Origin: Holophagaceae bacterium
Lineage (GTDB): Bacteria; Acidobacteriota; Holophagae; Holophagales; Holophagaceae
Assembly (NCBI GenBank): GCA_025361125.1
Contig: JANYBM010000115.1
Span: 1-64,000 of the forward strand
DNA length: 64,000 bases
Direction: 5' to 3'
Shown here: piece by piece, positions 43,042-51,487 of the stretch
Position numbering within the stretch: the stretch's first letter is position 1
Layout of the letters: each line of letters starts with the position of its first letter
Notes under the pieces: model-generated
What the model was told of the DNA's origin: nothing
Databases searched by the model: none
The model's input: the letters and a program-made list of their open reading frames with translations, nothing else
Program-made: the position numbers and the translations under genes

Positions 43042-44410
43042 CCCGCTCCCCCAACATCTCGGCGATTAGAAAGGCCATCTCCAAGCTTTGGGTTTGGTTG
43101 AGCCTCGGGTCGCACCCGGTTTCGTAAGCTTGGTGAAGGTCCAGTTCCGAGAGCTGCTGACTGCCCCCCAGGCACTCGGTAACCTCTTGCCCCGTCAATT
43201 CGAAATGCACAGCACCGAGATTCGACCCGAGCGCACGATGAACCTCCAGTGTCTGGTTCAATTCCGCAAGGATCTGGCCGAAGTCCCTGGTCTTGAGTCC
43301 ATGCGCGGTCACAAAGCCATTGCCATGCATGGGGTCGCAGCTCCACAGCACCGGATGTCCCGATGCCTGCACGGCCTCGATCAGTTTCGGAAGCAAGGCA
43401 CGCACATTATCCACACCCAAGCGGGGGATCAGTACCATGTGGCCCACTTCTTTACCGGGATCTAGCACGGTCAGTAGTTCGCGAACATCTTCGGCGGAAA
43501 CACCCGGCCCCAATTTGACCCCAATGGGGTTACGGATGCCCCGCAGGTACTCGATGTGCGCACCGCTCAAAGCTCGGGTGCGCTCGCCCACCCATAGCAT
43601 GTGCGCACCCAGGTTGTAGTGGTGGCCCATACCCGTATCTTCCCGCGTGAGTGCTTCTTCATATGGAAGCAGCAGGGCTTCATGGCTGGTGAAAAATTCA
43701 CCGGTCCGAAGGTAAATGCCCTTGGTCCCAGCGATGGCGTCCACGAAATCAATGGATTCCCGCACCCGTTCAAGAATGTGGCAGTAGGTGTCTATTTTTC
43801 GAGTAGAGCCTTGCAGGTCCCAGCGCTCCGGGTGGTGCAGGTCCGCGAAACCGCCCACCACGAGGGCTCGTAGATGATTCAGCGTTGCCGCGGCGTGGAA
43901 ATAGGCTTCCACCATGCGCCTGGGATCCGGACGGCGCGCGGCTTCCGTGGCTTCCGCTGAATTGATGAGATCCCCCCGGTAACTGGGAAGCTCCACCCCG
44001 TCCACGGTCTCCGTTTCCTTCGATCGCGGTTTGGCATATTGTCCCGCGATACGACCCACTTGGAATACCGAGCGGCGGCCTCCATGCGTGATGACAACAG
44101 ACATCTGGAGAAGAATGCGCAATTTGTCGGAGATCGCATCGGGCTTGCAATCCGCGAATTGTTCCGCACAGTCGCCACCTTGCAACATGAAGCGCTTCCC
44201 GAAGCTCGCCTCCGCGATGTGCGCGCGCAAATCCTCCACCTCTTCGGGCACCACTAAAGGGGGCAGGCCACTTAGTTGGCGCAGATTCGTTTGGAGCCCT
44301 TCTTCATCCTGGTAGTGGGGTTGCTGCGCAGCGGGCCTATGCCGCCAGCTACTGGGGCTCCAGGTCAACGGTTCAACTCTGGTTTCGGGGATGGGGGCGA
44401 GGGCTGGCAC
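43031..44410 (-). CDS. 3-deoxy-D-arabino-heptulosonate 7-phosphate (DAHP) synthase, class II
   Basis: A 459-residue plant-type (class II) DAHP synthase, the first step of the shikimate pathway, condensing phosphoenolpyruvate and erythrose 4-phosphate. Diagnostic stretches are WSPSSWRHRPAAQQPHY near the N-terminus, FMLQGGDCAEQF (metal/active-site cysteine), FTSHEALLLPYEEALTR, GPGVSAEDVRELL, and CDPMHGNGF. I chose GTG at 44410, which has AGGAG 6 nt upstream; a TTG at 44452 is in frame but lies inside a terminator hairpin. The gene is preceded by a leader peptide and terminator that together look like an attenuator. Confidence 0.92.
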   Translation of the reverse strand: MPALAPIPETRVEPLTWSPSSWRHRPAAQQPHYQDEEGLQTNLRQLSGLPPLVVPEEVEDLRAHIAEASFGKRFMLQGGDCAEQFADCKPDAISDKLRILLQMSVVITHGGRRSVFQVGRIAGQYAKPRSKETETVDGVELPSYRGDLINSAEATEAARRPDPRRMVEAYFHAAATLNHLRALVVGGFADLHHPERWDLQGSTRKIDTYCHILERVRESIDFVDAIAGTKGIYLRTGEFFTSHEALLLPYEEALTREDTGMGHHYNLGAHMLWVGERTRALSGAHIEYLRGIRNPIGVKLGPGVSAEDVRELLTVLDPGKEVGHMVLIPRLGVDNVRALLPKLIEAVQASGHPVLWSCDPMHGNGFVTAHGLKTRDFGQILAELNQTLEVHRALGSNLGAVHFELTGQEVTECLGGSQQLSELDLHQAYETGCDPRLNQTQSLEMAFLIAEMLGERVIR

Positions 44411-44427
44411 GGGTGGCTCCTGAAAGG

Positions 44428-44463
44428 AAAACCCCCGATCCGCACTAGGCAAATCGGGGGTTT
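44428..44463 (-). terminator. Intrinsic terminator (attenuator) in the DAHP synthase leader
   Basis: On the minus strand AAACCCCCGAT (44463-44453) pairs perfectly with ATCGGGGGTTT (44439-44429) around a 13-nt loop and is followed by TTTTCCTTT. It lies between the leader-peptide stop and the ribosome site of the DAHP synthase gene. GGAGGGGGCC at 44502-44493 can pair either with the upstream CCTCC (44543-44539) or with the CCCCC arm of the terminator, giving the mutually exclusive structures required for attenuation. Confidence 0.8.
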
Positions 44464-44484
44464 AAGGTCTGGTTCTGTTCTTGG

Positions 44485-44559
44485 TTAGTTCAGGCCCCCT
44501 CCGACTCGCGCTGAGGTGCGAAAGCCAAAGTAATAAAAGGAGGTCCTAAGAATGTTCAT
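44485..44559 (-). CDS. Phe/Tyr-rich leader peptide of DAHP synthase
   Basis: A 24-codon frame (ATG at 44559, TAA at 44487-44485) upstream of the DAHP synthase gene and its terminator. Codons 8-13 read FYYFGF, i.e. five aromatic residues in six, in a peptide of 24. An AGGA ribosome site precedes the ATG. Stalling at these codons would cover the CCTCC segment just upstream and free GGAGGGGGCC to form the antiterminator, raising DAHP synthase expression when Phe or Tyr is scarce. All elements are visible in sequence; function is inferred by analogy with PheA and Trp leaders. Confidence 0.8.
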   Translation of the reverse strand: MNILRTSFYYFGFRTSARVGGGLN

Positions 44560-44661
44560 GAATCCTGCCACGCATGGCGCGTTCCTCCACCATGCCTGAA
44601 ACCGCATAAAGGATCAAGGTCTCCGCCCTCATCCTCCTGGTCCCGATAAGCTAAGAGCACT

Positions 44662-46464
44662 ATGTCCGTCTTCCGCCGCTTCTTCAAAGAGCATCTCGCC
44701 AAGCGCCTGCCAACCATCCTCGGCGGGAGTCTGCTGCTGCTTGCCGCGGGGCTATGTCAGGGCTTGCTGCTTTTTACGCTGAACTTCGTCTTCAAGGACA
44801 GCCTTAAGATGGGTGGAGGTTCCACCACCGGTGTTTTCGCCTGGGCAGATCACGCCAAGGCCTGGCTGATGGGGCAACTCCCCACCGCGTCGAGCCTTCA
44901 GGAATCCACGCTCTTTGTCCCAGTCCTGCTGGTCTCCATTTATTTCATGAAGGGCCTGCTTACCTATCTGGGCACGCTCACCATGGTGAAAAGCGGGCTT
45001 CGGGCCACCCTGGAATACCGGGAGCGACTGTTCGGGCATCTGTTGCAACAGGAACCGGCCTTTTTCCAGAATCACCCCGTTGGCGAGTTGCTCACGCGGA
45101 GCATAAGTGATGTGGGCGCCGTACAGGGCATCGCTTCCAATCAATTGGCCGAAGCCGTAAAGGAAATCTGCGTGGCCCTGGCCATGCTTATCACCATCCT
45201 GTTCATGAACTGGCGATTAAGCTTGACGGTCTTCATAGCGGGCCCCTTGGTGGTTTTACCGATCCGCAATCTCAGCCGCCGCATCCGTAACGTGAACCAC
45301 CGCAACCAAGAGGCCTCCAGCCGCCTGTTGCAACGCCTCAAGGAAGTTTTTTCCAACATCCGCGTGGTGCTTGGATTCGCGCGGGAACCTTACGAGCTGA
45401 ACCGTTTTCACCTTCAAAACGAAGAACTCTTTCGCTTGGGAATGAAGAGCGCGCGGGCCTCGGCTCTCAGCACTCCGGTGATGGAGTTGGTGGGGGGATT
45501 TCTGCTGGCGGGCATGGTCATCTACGCCGCCAAGGCCATAGGAGCAGGGCGCACCACCGGCCCTGAATTCTTTACCTACCTGATGGCGGTCTACTCGCTT
45601 TACGACCCCTTGCGGCGACTTACAAAACTCAACAACGATGTGCAGGTGGCCGGTGCCAGTCTGGACCGGGTCTACGCTGTGTTGGACAGGGAACCCCAGT
45701 TGCCCGTGACGGCAAATCCGAAGCCCCTTTCAATCCAACCTCAACGACTCGCCTTCGAGGCTGTGGGTTTCTCCTACGACGAAAAGCATCAAGTACTCCG
45801 TGGTATCACGCTGGAGGTGAACCGCGGCGAAACTGTGGCACTGGTGGGCGGCAGCGGGGGTGGCAAGACTACTCTGGTGAATCTGGTGCCCCGATTTTTC
45901 GATCCCACTTCAGGTCGGATCACCTTGGACGGTACGGACCTTCGTGAATTCGACGTGCGCGCCTTGCGCCAGATCATCGGCTTCGTGAATCAGGAAACCC
46001 TGCTCTTCATGGACACGGTCCATGACAACATCGCGTATGGCAAGCCGACCGGCCGCGAAGCCGTTGAAGCCGCAGCGAAAAAAGCCCACGCCCATGAGTT
46101 CATCTCAACCTTAGCAAAAGGCTACGATACGCCATTGGCGGAAACAGGATCGAGCCTGAGTGGAGGCCAGCGCCAGCGCATCGCCATCGCCCGGGCACTG
46201 CTGCAAGATCCACCCATCCTCATTCTCGACGAAGCGACCTCAGCTCTGGACACCGAGAGTGAGCGGGCCGTTCAGGACGCGCTCGAAGCGCTCATGCGGG
46301 ACCGCACCACTCTGGTCATCGCCCATCGCCTGAGCACCATCCAGAAAGCCACGCGCATCGTGGTCCTGAAGCACGGCCTCATCGCCGAAACCGGCACCCA
46401 CACAGAACTGCTCGCCCTCGGGGGCGAATACGCCAGGCTGCACGGAATGCAGTTCCAGGAATGA
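44662..46464 (+). CDS. MsbA-like ABC exporter (fused permease-ATPase)
   Basis: A 600-residue half-transporter. Six membrane helices lie in residues about 15-330 and the ATPase domain at about 350-595: Walker A VGGSGGGKTTL, Q-loop GFVNQETLLF, signature SLSGGQRQRIAIARALL, Walker B ILILDEATSALD, and the H-loop in LVIAHRLST. The family includes the lipid A flippase MsbA and multidrug exporters. The substrate cannot be told from sequence alone. It diverges from the DAHP synthase leader, and queA starts within its stop (ATGA). Confidence 0.88.
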   Translation: MSVFRRFFKEHLAKRLPTILGGSLLLLAAGLCQGLLLFTLNFVFKDSLKMGGGSTTGVFAWADHAKAWLMGQLPTASSLQESTLFVPVLLVSIYFMKGLLTYLGTLTMVKSGLRATLEYRERLFGHLLQQEPAFFQNHPVGELLTRSISDVGAVQGIASNQLAEAVKEICVALAMLITILFMNWRLSLTVFIAGPLVVLPIRNLSRRIRNVNHRNQEASSRLLQRLKEVFSNIRVVLGFAREPYELNRFHLQNEELFRLGMKSARASALSTPVMELVGGFLLAGMVIYAAKAIGAGRTTGPEFFTYLMAVYSLYDPLRRLTKLNNDVQVAGASLDRVYAVLDREPQLPVTANPKPLSIQPQRLAFEAVGFSYDEKHQVLRGITLEVNRGETVALVGGSGGGKTTLVNLVPRFFDPTSGRITLDGTDLREFDVRALRQIIGFVNQETLLFMDTVHDNIAYGKPTGREAVEAAAKKAHAHEFISTLAKGYDTPLAETGSSLSGGQRQRIAIARALLQDPPILILDEATSALDTESERAVQDALEALMRDRTTLVIAHRLSTIQKATRIVVLKHGLIAETGTHTELLALGGEYARLHGMQFQE

Positions 46465-47531
46465 AACGCTCGGACTTTCATTTCGTTCTACCCGAAGAGT
46501 TGATTGCCCAACACCCGGCGGCACAACGGGATGGGGCGCGGTTGCTGGTGGTAGATGCGCAGATGAAAACGCTTGCGCACCACATGATCCATGACTTGCC
46601 AGACCTCATTCCGATGAATTCAGTGCTGGTGCCCAATGACGTGAAGGTCCGCCACGCGCGGTTGATCCTGCGGCGCAAGGGCGGTGGGGCCGGTGAAGCA
46701 TTGTTGCTTCGGGCTTTCGGCGATGGAACCTTTGAAGCCATGGTGCGACCCGGGGCGCGATTGAAACCCGGGGCCATCGTGAAAGTGGTCGCCCCGGAAA
46801 CGGGTGCTGAGCTGGCTGAATTGCAGATTGGCGAGACTCTGGATGAAGGTCTCCGCCGGGTTCGCGTTGTCCACGATGGCGAAGCTATGGATTGGGATTC
46901 AATAGATAGGATTGGTCGCCTTCCCTTGCCTCCATATATTTCCCATCTCGCGAATGCAACAGACGAAAGTCGCTATCAGACTGCCTTTCATGCGAGTGAA
47001 GGCGAAGCTGTTGCCGCTCCCACGGCGGGCCTGCACTTCACCCCTGAGTTGATTACAGCCTTGCAGTCCAAGGGCTGTGATTGGCTCCCTGTGCGGCTTC
47101 ACGTGGGACTTGGAACGTTTCGCCCCATGACGGCGAACAACCTGGAGGACCACGCCATGCATGAGGAGCGCTTCGAGATCCCCGAGGCCACCTCATCGGC
47201 ACTGTTGCCCACCTTGAGAGATCACACTCGCCCATTGGTTTGCATCGGCACCACCAGTTTGAGAACGCTGGAAGCCGCCTGGGACGGTCATGAGCTCAAG
47301 CGATCCGGGTCCACCCGCATTTTCATCAAGCCCGGCTACTGCTTGCGCACTGCGGATCATCTCCTCACTAATTTCCATCTGCCTGAAAGCACGCTCTTCG
47401 TGCTCGTCTCTGCTCTACTCGGGTTGGAGTTCGCCAAGGCCGCCTATGCCGAGGCTGTGGCTCAGCGCTACCGCTTCTTCAGCTACGGCGACGCGATGCT
47501 CATCCTCAATGCGCGGACGCGGCCAAGCTAA
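46461..47531 (+). CDS. queA: S-adenosylmethionine:tRNA ribosyltransferase-isomerase
   Basis: A 356-residue enzyme that transfers the ribosyl part of SAM to preQ1-modified tRNA to form epoxyqueuosine. The N-terminal FHFVLPEELIAQHPAAQRDGARLL, the central LPLPPYI and APTAGLHFT motifs, HVGLGTFRP, GTTSLRTLEAA and LLTNFHLPESTLFVLVSAL are all characteristic. Full length. ATGA overlap with the exporter gene suggests cotranscription. No other queuosine gene is in the window. Confidence 0.96.
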   Translation: MKRSDFHFVLPEELIAQHPAAQRDGARLLVVDAQMKTLAHHMIHDLPDLIPMNSVLVPNDVKVRHARLILRRKGGGAGEALLLRAFGDGTFEAMVRPGARLKPGAIVKVVAPETGAELAELQIGETLDEGLRRVRVVHDGEAMDWDSIDRIGRLPLPPYISHLANATDESRYQTAFHASEGEAVAAPTAGLHFTPELITALQSKGCDWLPVRLHVGLGTFRPMTANNLEDHAMHEERFEIPEATSSALLPTLRDHTRPLVCIGTTSLRTLEAAWDGHELKRSGSTRIFIKPGYCLRTADHLLTNFHLPESTLFVLVSALLGLEFAKAAYAEAVAQRYRFFSYGDAMLILNARTRPS

Positions 47532-47554
47532 GCCTGCCTAACGCCCAGAGCCGA

Positions 47555-47947
47555 CTATAAATACTCAATGAACTGGTGGATCACGGGAATCTTGTGCCGC
47601 TTGCCCTTGGAAGCTTGCAGGACGGATGTGACGGACATTCCCAGGCACCATAGCAGCCATATGGGCAATAGGACACGAAGCGCGAGGATTCCGAAAATCG
47701 GGAAAAGACCGGTCAGCACAAGTGCCAAGGCGACGATGATCTCTGTGAGCGCCAGCAACACGCCCTGCCGGGCGTTCCAAAGCATCTCTTCGTCTTCACG
47801 ACACTGCAGGTAAGGGGCAAAAGCCCATGGCCCGGCGTAGCAAAGAATGAGATCCCTCAGGCGCTCGCCCTCGTAAAGCGGACCTTGCGCTTCCAGCTGC
47901 ACGAAAACCTCCCCTTGGAGATTAAGCCGTGGTTCAAAAAACACCAA
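47555..47947 (-). CDS. Small membrane protein, unknown function
   Basis: A 130-residue protein with two hydrophobic segments (VLLALTEIIVALALVLTGLFPIFGI and VLLPIWLLWCLGMSVTSVL) separated by a short turn, and a basic C-terminus (KGKRHKIP). It resembles small DUF4870-type membrane proteins in layout only. The start is TTG or the following GTG, neither with a clear ribosome site. Convergent with queA. Confidence 0.5.
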   Translation of the reverse strand: MVFFEPRLNLQGEVFVQLEAQGPLYEGERLRDLILCYAGPWAFAPYLQCREDEEMLWNARQGVLLALTEIIVALALVLTGLFPIFGILALRVLLPIWLLWCLGMSVTSVLQASKGKRHKIPVIHQFIEYL

Positions 47948-48078
47948 GCCGTCAGAACGGCTTTGAGAGCCCTTCGCAAAGATTTCTAAACCATTCCGGG
48001 GTTCTGGTGTCCATCCATGAACCCATCCTTGCCCGGCAGGCTTTCCTCGTGGATGCTGGGACGTACCCTTGAGGACCC

Positions 48079-48576
48079 ATGCGCCCAGGACGTTTCAGCT
48101 ATCTGCTCGTCGTACTGCTAGCCGGTTGCGGAAGCGGAGGGGGAACCACCACCAACGGAGGGGGGACCACGCCTCCTCCAGCCACGACCTGTCCTTTGCC
48201 CACGCCCATTGCCACACCAAGGTTCAGCACGGACATCTATCCGGCCCTAACGGGAGGAAGCTGCGGAGGCGCAAGCGCGACCAGTTGCCATGGGGGAAGC
48301 GCTTTGCCCAGCGGGCACATCAATTATTTCGCCACGGGGGCACGCTCCATCACCGATGTCTATAACGACCTGGTGAATGTGGTTCCCTCGAACGCCCCTC
48401 CGGGATATTTCCGGATCGCAAGGCGTGATCCGGCCCATTCCTGGCTGCTGGTGAAAATCACGTCCGATAATCCGGGCGGCGGGTATGGCACCCGCATGCC
48501 TCAAATCGGGGCGAACGTATGTCAGGCCACCGTTGACAACATCACCACCTGGATCAATGCAGACGCTCCGTACTGA
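48079..48576 (+). CDS. Exported lipoprotein with possible c-type heme site
   Basis: A 165-residue protein with a clear lipoprotein signal (VVLLAGCGSGGG, Cys about residue 16), a Gly/Thr/Pro linker, and then a domain starting FSTDIYPALTGGSC. Cytochrome-c-type domains of such lipoproteins carry CxxCH here, but this one reads CGGASATSCHGG, i.e. seven residues between the cysteines. The later GGGYGTRMP, with a methionine, is in the right place for a heme ligand, and the C-terminal helix TVDNITTWINADAP is typical of the family. The ribosome site GAGG is 4 nt upstream. It is the first of three exported genes. Confidence 0.6.
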   Translation: MRPGRFSYLLVVLLAGCGSGGGTTTNGGGTTPPPATTCPLPTPIATPRFSTDIYPALTGGSCGGASATSCHGGSALPSGHINYFATGARSITDVYNDLVNVVPSNAPPGYFRIARRDPAHSWLLVKITSDNPGGGYGTRMPQIGANVCQATVDNITTWINADAPY

Positions 48577-48609
48577 TGTTTCAGGTTTACACCACTGAAG
48601 TGAGGACCC

Positions 48610-50148
48610 ATGGCCACCTTTGATAGCCAGCAGAATTCCTGGACAGCTGCCGATGTGATGCATTTCGCTCGGCGGGCTGGCTTTGGCGTGACGCCCGAAA
48701 TCGCAGCCACACTGGCTGCCCAGTCCCCATCCAGCACCATTGACGCCTGGATCAATCAGACCGCTGATATGACCGCCTTCAATACGGCCCTGGCCAAAGC
48801 CGACGTAGTCAGCACCGGGGTCAATCAGTCCATACCGGCGGATCCCGCCCCGCACCCCTTCCGGCTGGAAGGCTGGCGTCGGCAAGGCGGCATTCCCAAC
48901 GCCCAAGGGCATTTCGCCTGGCGCATGCAATTCAACCCGAATCCGCTTCAGGAAAAACTGGCCCTCTTCTACCACCAGCTGTTTGCCACCGGCGCCGAAA
49001 AAGTGGACAACACGGCCTTCACCGTGAAACAGATTGACCTATTCCGCGCCATGGGTACCGCCAAGTTCGGCGATCTGTTGCTGGCAGTCAGTAAGGATCC
49101 GGCCATGATGATCTGGCTGGATACGATTCTGGATCGCGTCCGTCCGGGCTCCAGCGATGTTCCCAATGAAAATTACGCCCGCGAAGTGATGGAACTCTAC
49201 TCCTTGGGCGTGGACAACGGCTACAACCAGCAGGACATCACTAACCTTGCCAAGGCCATCTCCGGCTGGACCTACACGCCATTGGACATTCAGACGGATC
49301 CCAATAATCCCCAGGTCCAACGAGGCAACGATGGGACCTTCCACGTGAACATGACCTACCACGCGACCGGGACCATCCAGTTTCTGGGCGGCACCTTCGA
49401 TATTGGCGCCCCCACTACTTACGGGGAGGGTTGTATCACTGCCATCCTCACCCAGCGAGGCAGCAACTGCGCCGCCTTCCTGGCCAAACGCCTGCTGACC
49501 TTCTTCGTAAATCCGAATTTCAGTTCCGCAGCCTTGACGGATCTCCAGGCTTTGGTCCTTGCCCAGAATTTCGACATGAAGGCCATTCTGAAAGCCGTCT
49601 TCAAATCGGCCTACTTCTTCGATATCAGCAACCACTACAACCTCTACGAGGGCCCCGTGGCCTGGATCGTGCGCATGAGCCGAATGCTCTGCCCAAGCCT
49701 TGCTGCCGCGACGGTGCCAACTCTGCCCAGCTTCCCGGCCTGGCGGGCCGTCGCGCCATACTTCCACAATTCCGGCCAAAATATTCTGGATCCCGCCGGC
49801 CCCAACGGTTGGGCCGAACATACCGGCTGGATCAATAGCAACACCGCGCGCTACCGCGGAAAGCTGGCGGCTTCCTTGGCCCTCGGTGAAGTCCTGACCG
49901 GCTCGCAGCAGCTCTTCCCTTCCACTGTGGCAAGTTGGTTTCCTACCACGCCATCTTCGCCGCAGGCGGTCTACGACCGCTTGGCAGCACTGCTCCAACC
50001 CGCAACCGTTCCCGCCCCGGTCCAGGCCACCTGGCTGAACGGGCTATGGACCTCTGGCTTCTCATGGGACAACTCCACTGCGACCCAAGTCAAAGTGCGA
50101 GAACTGGCCTTCCTGATCCTCTGCTCTCCCCACGCCCAACTACACTGA
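48610..50148 (+). CDS. DUF1800 family protein
   Basis: A 512-residue protein of the DUF1800 family. Characteristic stretches: ADVMHFARRAGFG near the N-terminus, LALFYHQLFATG, NENYAREVMELYSLGVDNGYNQQDITNLAKAISGWTY (across about 194-230), and KAILKAVFKSAYFFD. No signal peptide is evident. The function is unknown; DUF1800 genes are commonly paired with DUF1501 genes, as here. The ribosome site GAGG is identical in context to that of the preceding lipoprotein gene. Confidence 0.85.
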   Translation: MATFDSQQNSWTAADVMHFARRAGFGVTPEIAATLAAQSPSSTIDAWINQTADMTAFNTALAKADVVSTGVNQSIPADPAPHPFRLEGWRRQGGIPNAQGHFAWRMQFNPNPLQEKLALFYHQLFATGAEKVDNTAFTVKQIDLFRAMGTAKFGDLLLAVSKDPAMMIWLDTILDRVRPGSSDVPNENYAREVMELYSLGVDNGYNQQDITNLAKAISGWTYTPLDIQTDPNNPQVQRGNDGTFHVNMTYHATGTIQFLGGTFDIGAPTTYGEGCITAILTQRGSNCAAFLAKRLLTFFVNPNFSSAALTDLQALVLAQNFDMKAILKAVFKSAYFFDISNHYNLYEGPVAWIVRMSRMLCPSLAAATVPTLPSFPAWRAVAPYFHNSGQNILDPAGPNGWAEHTGWINSNTARYRGKLAASLALGEVLTGSQQLFPSTVASWFPTTPSSPQAVYDRLAALLQPATVPAPVQATWLNGLWTSGFSWDNSTATQVKVRELAFLILCSPHAQLH

Positions 50149-50167
50149 TCGCCGACCGGAGGGGACC

Positions 50168-51487
50168 ATGTCTTCACGCCGTCAATTCATCCGAACCACG
50201 CTGGCTGGAAGCGCCGCCCTGGCAGGGCTCACCGCCTGTAGCGGAGGCAGTGGCACTTCAACCAATGGAGGCGGACCGCCGCCACCGCCTACTCCTGCTA
50301 TCACAGGGCCCATCCTTGTGCTGGTGCAGATCCAGGGCGGCAATGACTGGCTCAGCATGACGCCACCCAACAGCGGCGCCAACGGTGGAGCCTATGCGAA
50401 CAACCGCCCCGTCCTTTCGGCCATCACCGCCAACAACCTCACGGACCTGGGCAGCGGCGTGGGACTGAACAAGGATTGTACAGGTCTGGATTTACTCCAT
50501 GCTGCGGGTAAGATCGCCTGGATGCCTGGGGTCGGAATGCCGAATCCGAACCTTTCACATTTCACCTCCACCGACTACTGGGGTGAAGGCGCCGCGGTAC
50601 CCGACGGCACCGGCTGGCTGGGGCGCTGGGGGGACGCCGCCTTCTCAGCCTCGGACATTCTGCGGGGCGTGACCACGACTTCTGACATCATCCTGATGAA
50701 TCATGGCCGTAAGCGGGATTTCGTGGCCGTCACCAGTTCGGCGGATTTCAACTACCCGACCTACTTGCGGAGCAGCGCACAGGTTCCAGATTCCAATTTT
50801 CTGAAGAGCGGATACGCCTACAACCTGAACAATCCCGGAACAACCATCGATGTCGCCGCCGCCGCCTCGGAAGGGAAGCTATTCTATGACGCGGCCAGCC
50901 AGTTCAGCACCCTGATCACTACCCGCACACCCTCGGTGCCCTATCCTGGAGACACCGGTTACGCCATTGCGAACGTGAGCAACCAGCTCAGCACCCAACT
51001 GAAATTGGTGGCGCAAATGATCGCCAGCGGCATTCCCGGCCAAGTCTACACCGTACGCCTGGGGGGCTTCGACACCCACAGCAACCAGGTGAACGACTAT
51101 CCCAAACTCATGCGGGCCCTGGGCGGCAGCATCAAAGCCTTCTATGACGATCTGGCCACCATCACTACCACCGTGAACAGCCAGTCCGTCAAGGCTCAGG
51201 ACCGGGTCATGGTGGTGGGGTGGAGCGAATTCGGTCGCCGCATCAAGGAGAACAACGGCGGCACGGATCATGGCACCGCCATCCTTTCCTTCGCCCTGGG
51301 CAACATGGTTAAGGGCGGCTTCTACGGCCAGGGCTACCCGGATCTCACCAAGCCCGACACCAACGGGAACATGGTTTTCACCACGGATTTCCGCAGCCTC
51401 TACGCCACCCTTTTGGAGAAATTCCTGGGCTACAGCGATAGCAAGGGCATCCTGGGCGCTACTTATCCGACACTCGGGTTTCTTTAA
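50168..51487 (+). CDS. DUF1501 family protein with Tat/lipoprotein signal
   Basis: A 439-residue exported protein. The N-terminus carries SSRRQFIRTT, a Tat-type twin-arginine motif, followed by a hydrophobic segment ending in LTACSGG, a good lipobox. The mature part is of the DUF1501 (sulfatase-like fold) family: LVQIQGGNDWLSM, GMPNPNLSHFTSTDYW, RLGGFDTHSNQ, VVGWSEFGRRIKENNGGTDHGTA. These Asp/His positions match the metal-binding sites of the fold. It starts 19 nt after the DUF1800 stop. Substrate unknown. Confidence 0.85.
   Translation: MSSRRQFIRTTLAGSAALAGLTACSGGSGTSTNGGGPPPPPTPAITGPILVLVQIQGGNDWLSMTPPNSGANGGAYANNRPVLSAITANNLTDLGSGVGLNKDCTGLDLLHAAGKIAWMPGVGMPNPNLSHFTSTDYWGEGAAVPDGTGWLGRWGDAAFSASDILRGVTTTSDIILMNHGRKRDFVAVTSSADFNYPTYLRSSAQVPDSNFLKSGYAYNLNNPGTTIDVAAAASEGKLFYDAASQFSTLITTRTPSVPYPGDTGYAIANVSNQLSTQLKLVAQMIASGIPGQVYTVRLGGFDTHSNQVNDYPKLMRALGGSIKAFYDDLATITTTVNSQSVKAQDRVMVVGWSEFGRRIKENNGGTDHGTAILSFALGNMVKGGFYGQGYPDLTKPDTNGNMVFTTDFRSLYATLLEKFLGYSDSKGILGATYPTLGFL

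Noticed and set aside
44411..44452. TTG start for DAHP synthase at 44452.
   Set aside because: It lies inside the terminator stem without a ribosome site. The GTG at 44410 has AGGAG at the correct distance and follows the attenuator.
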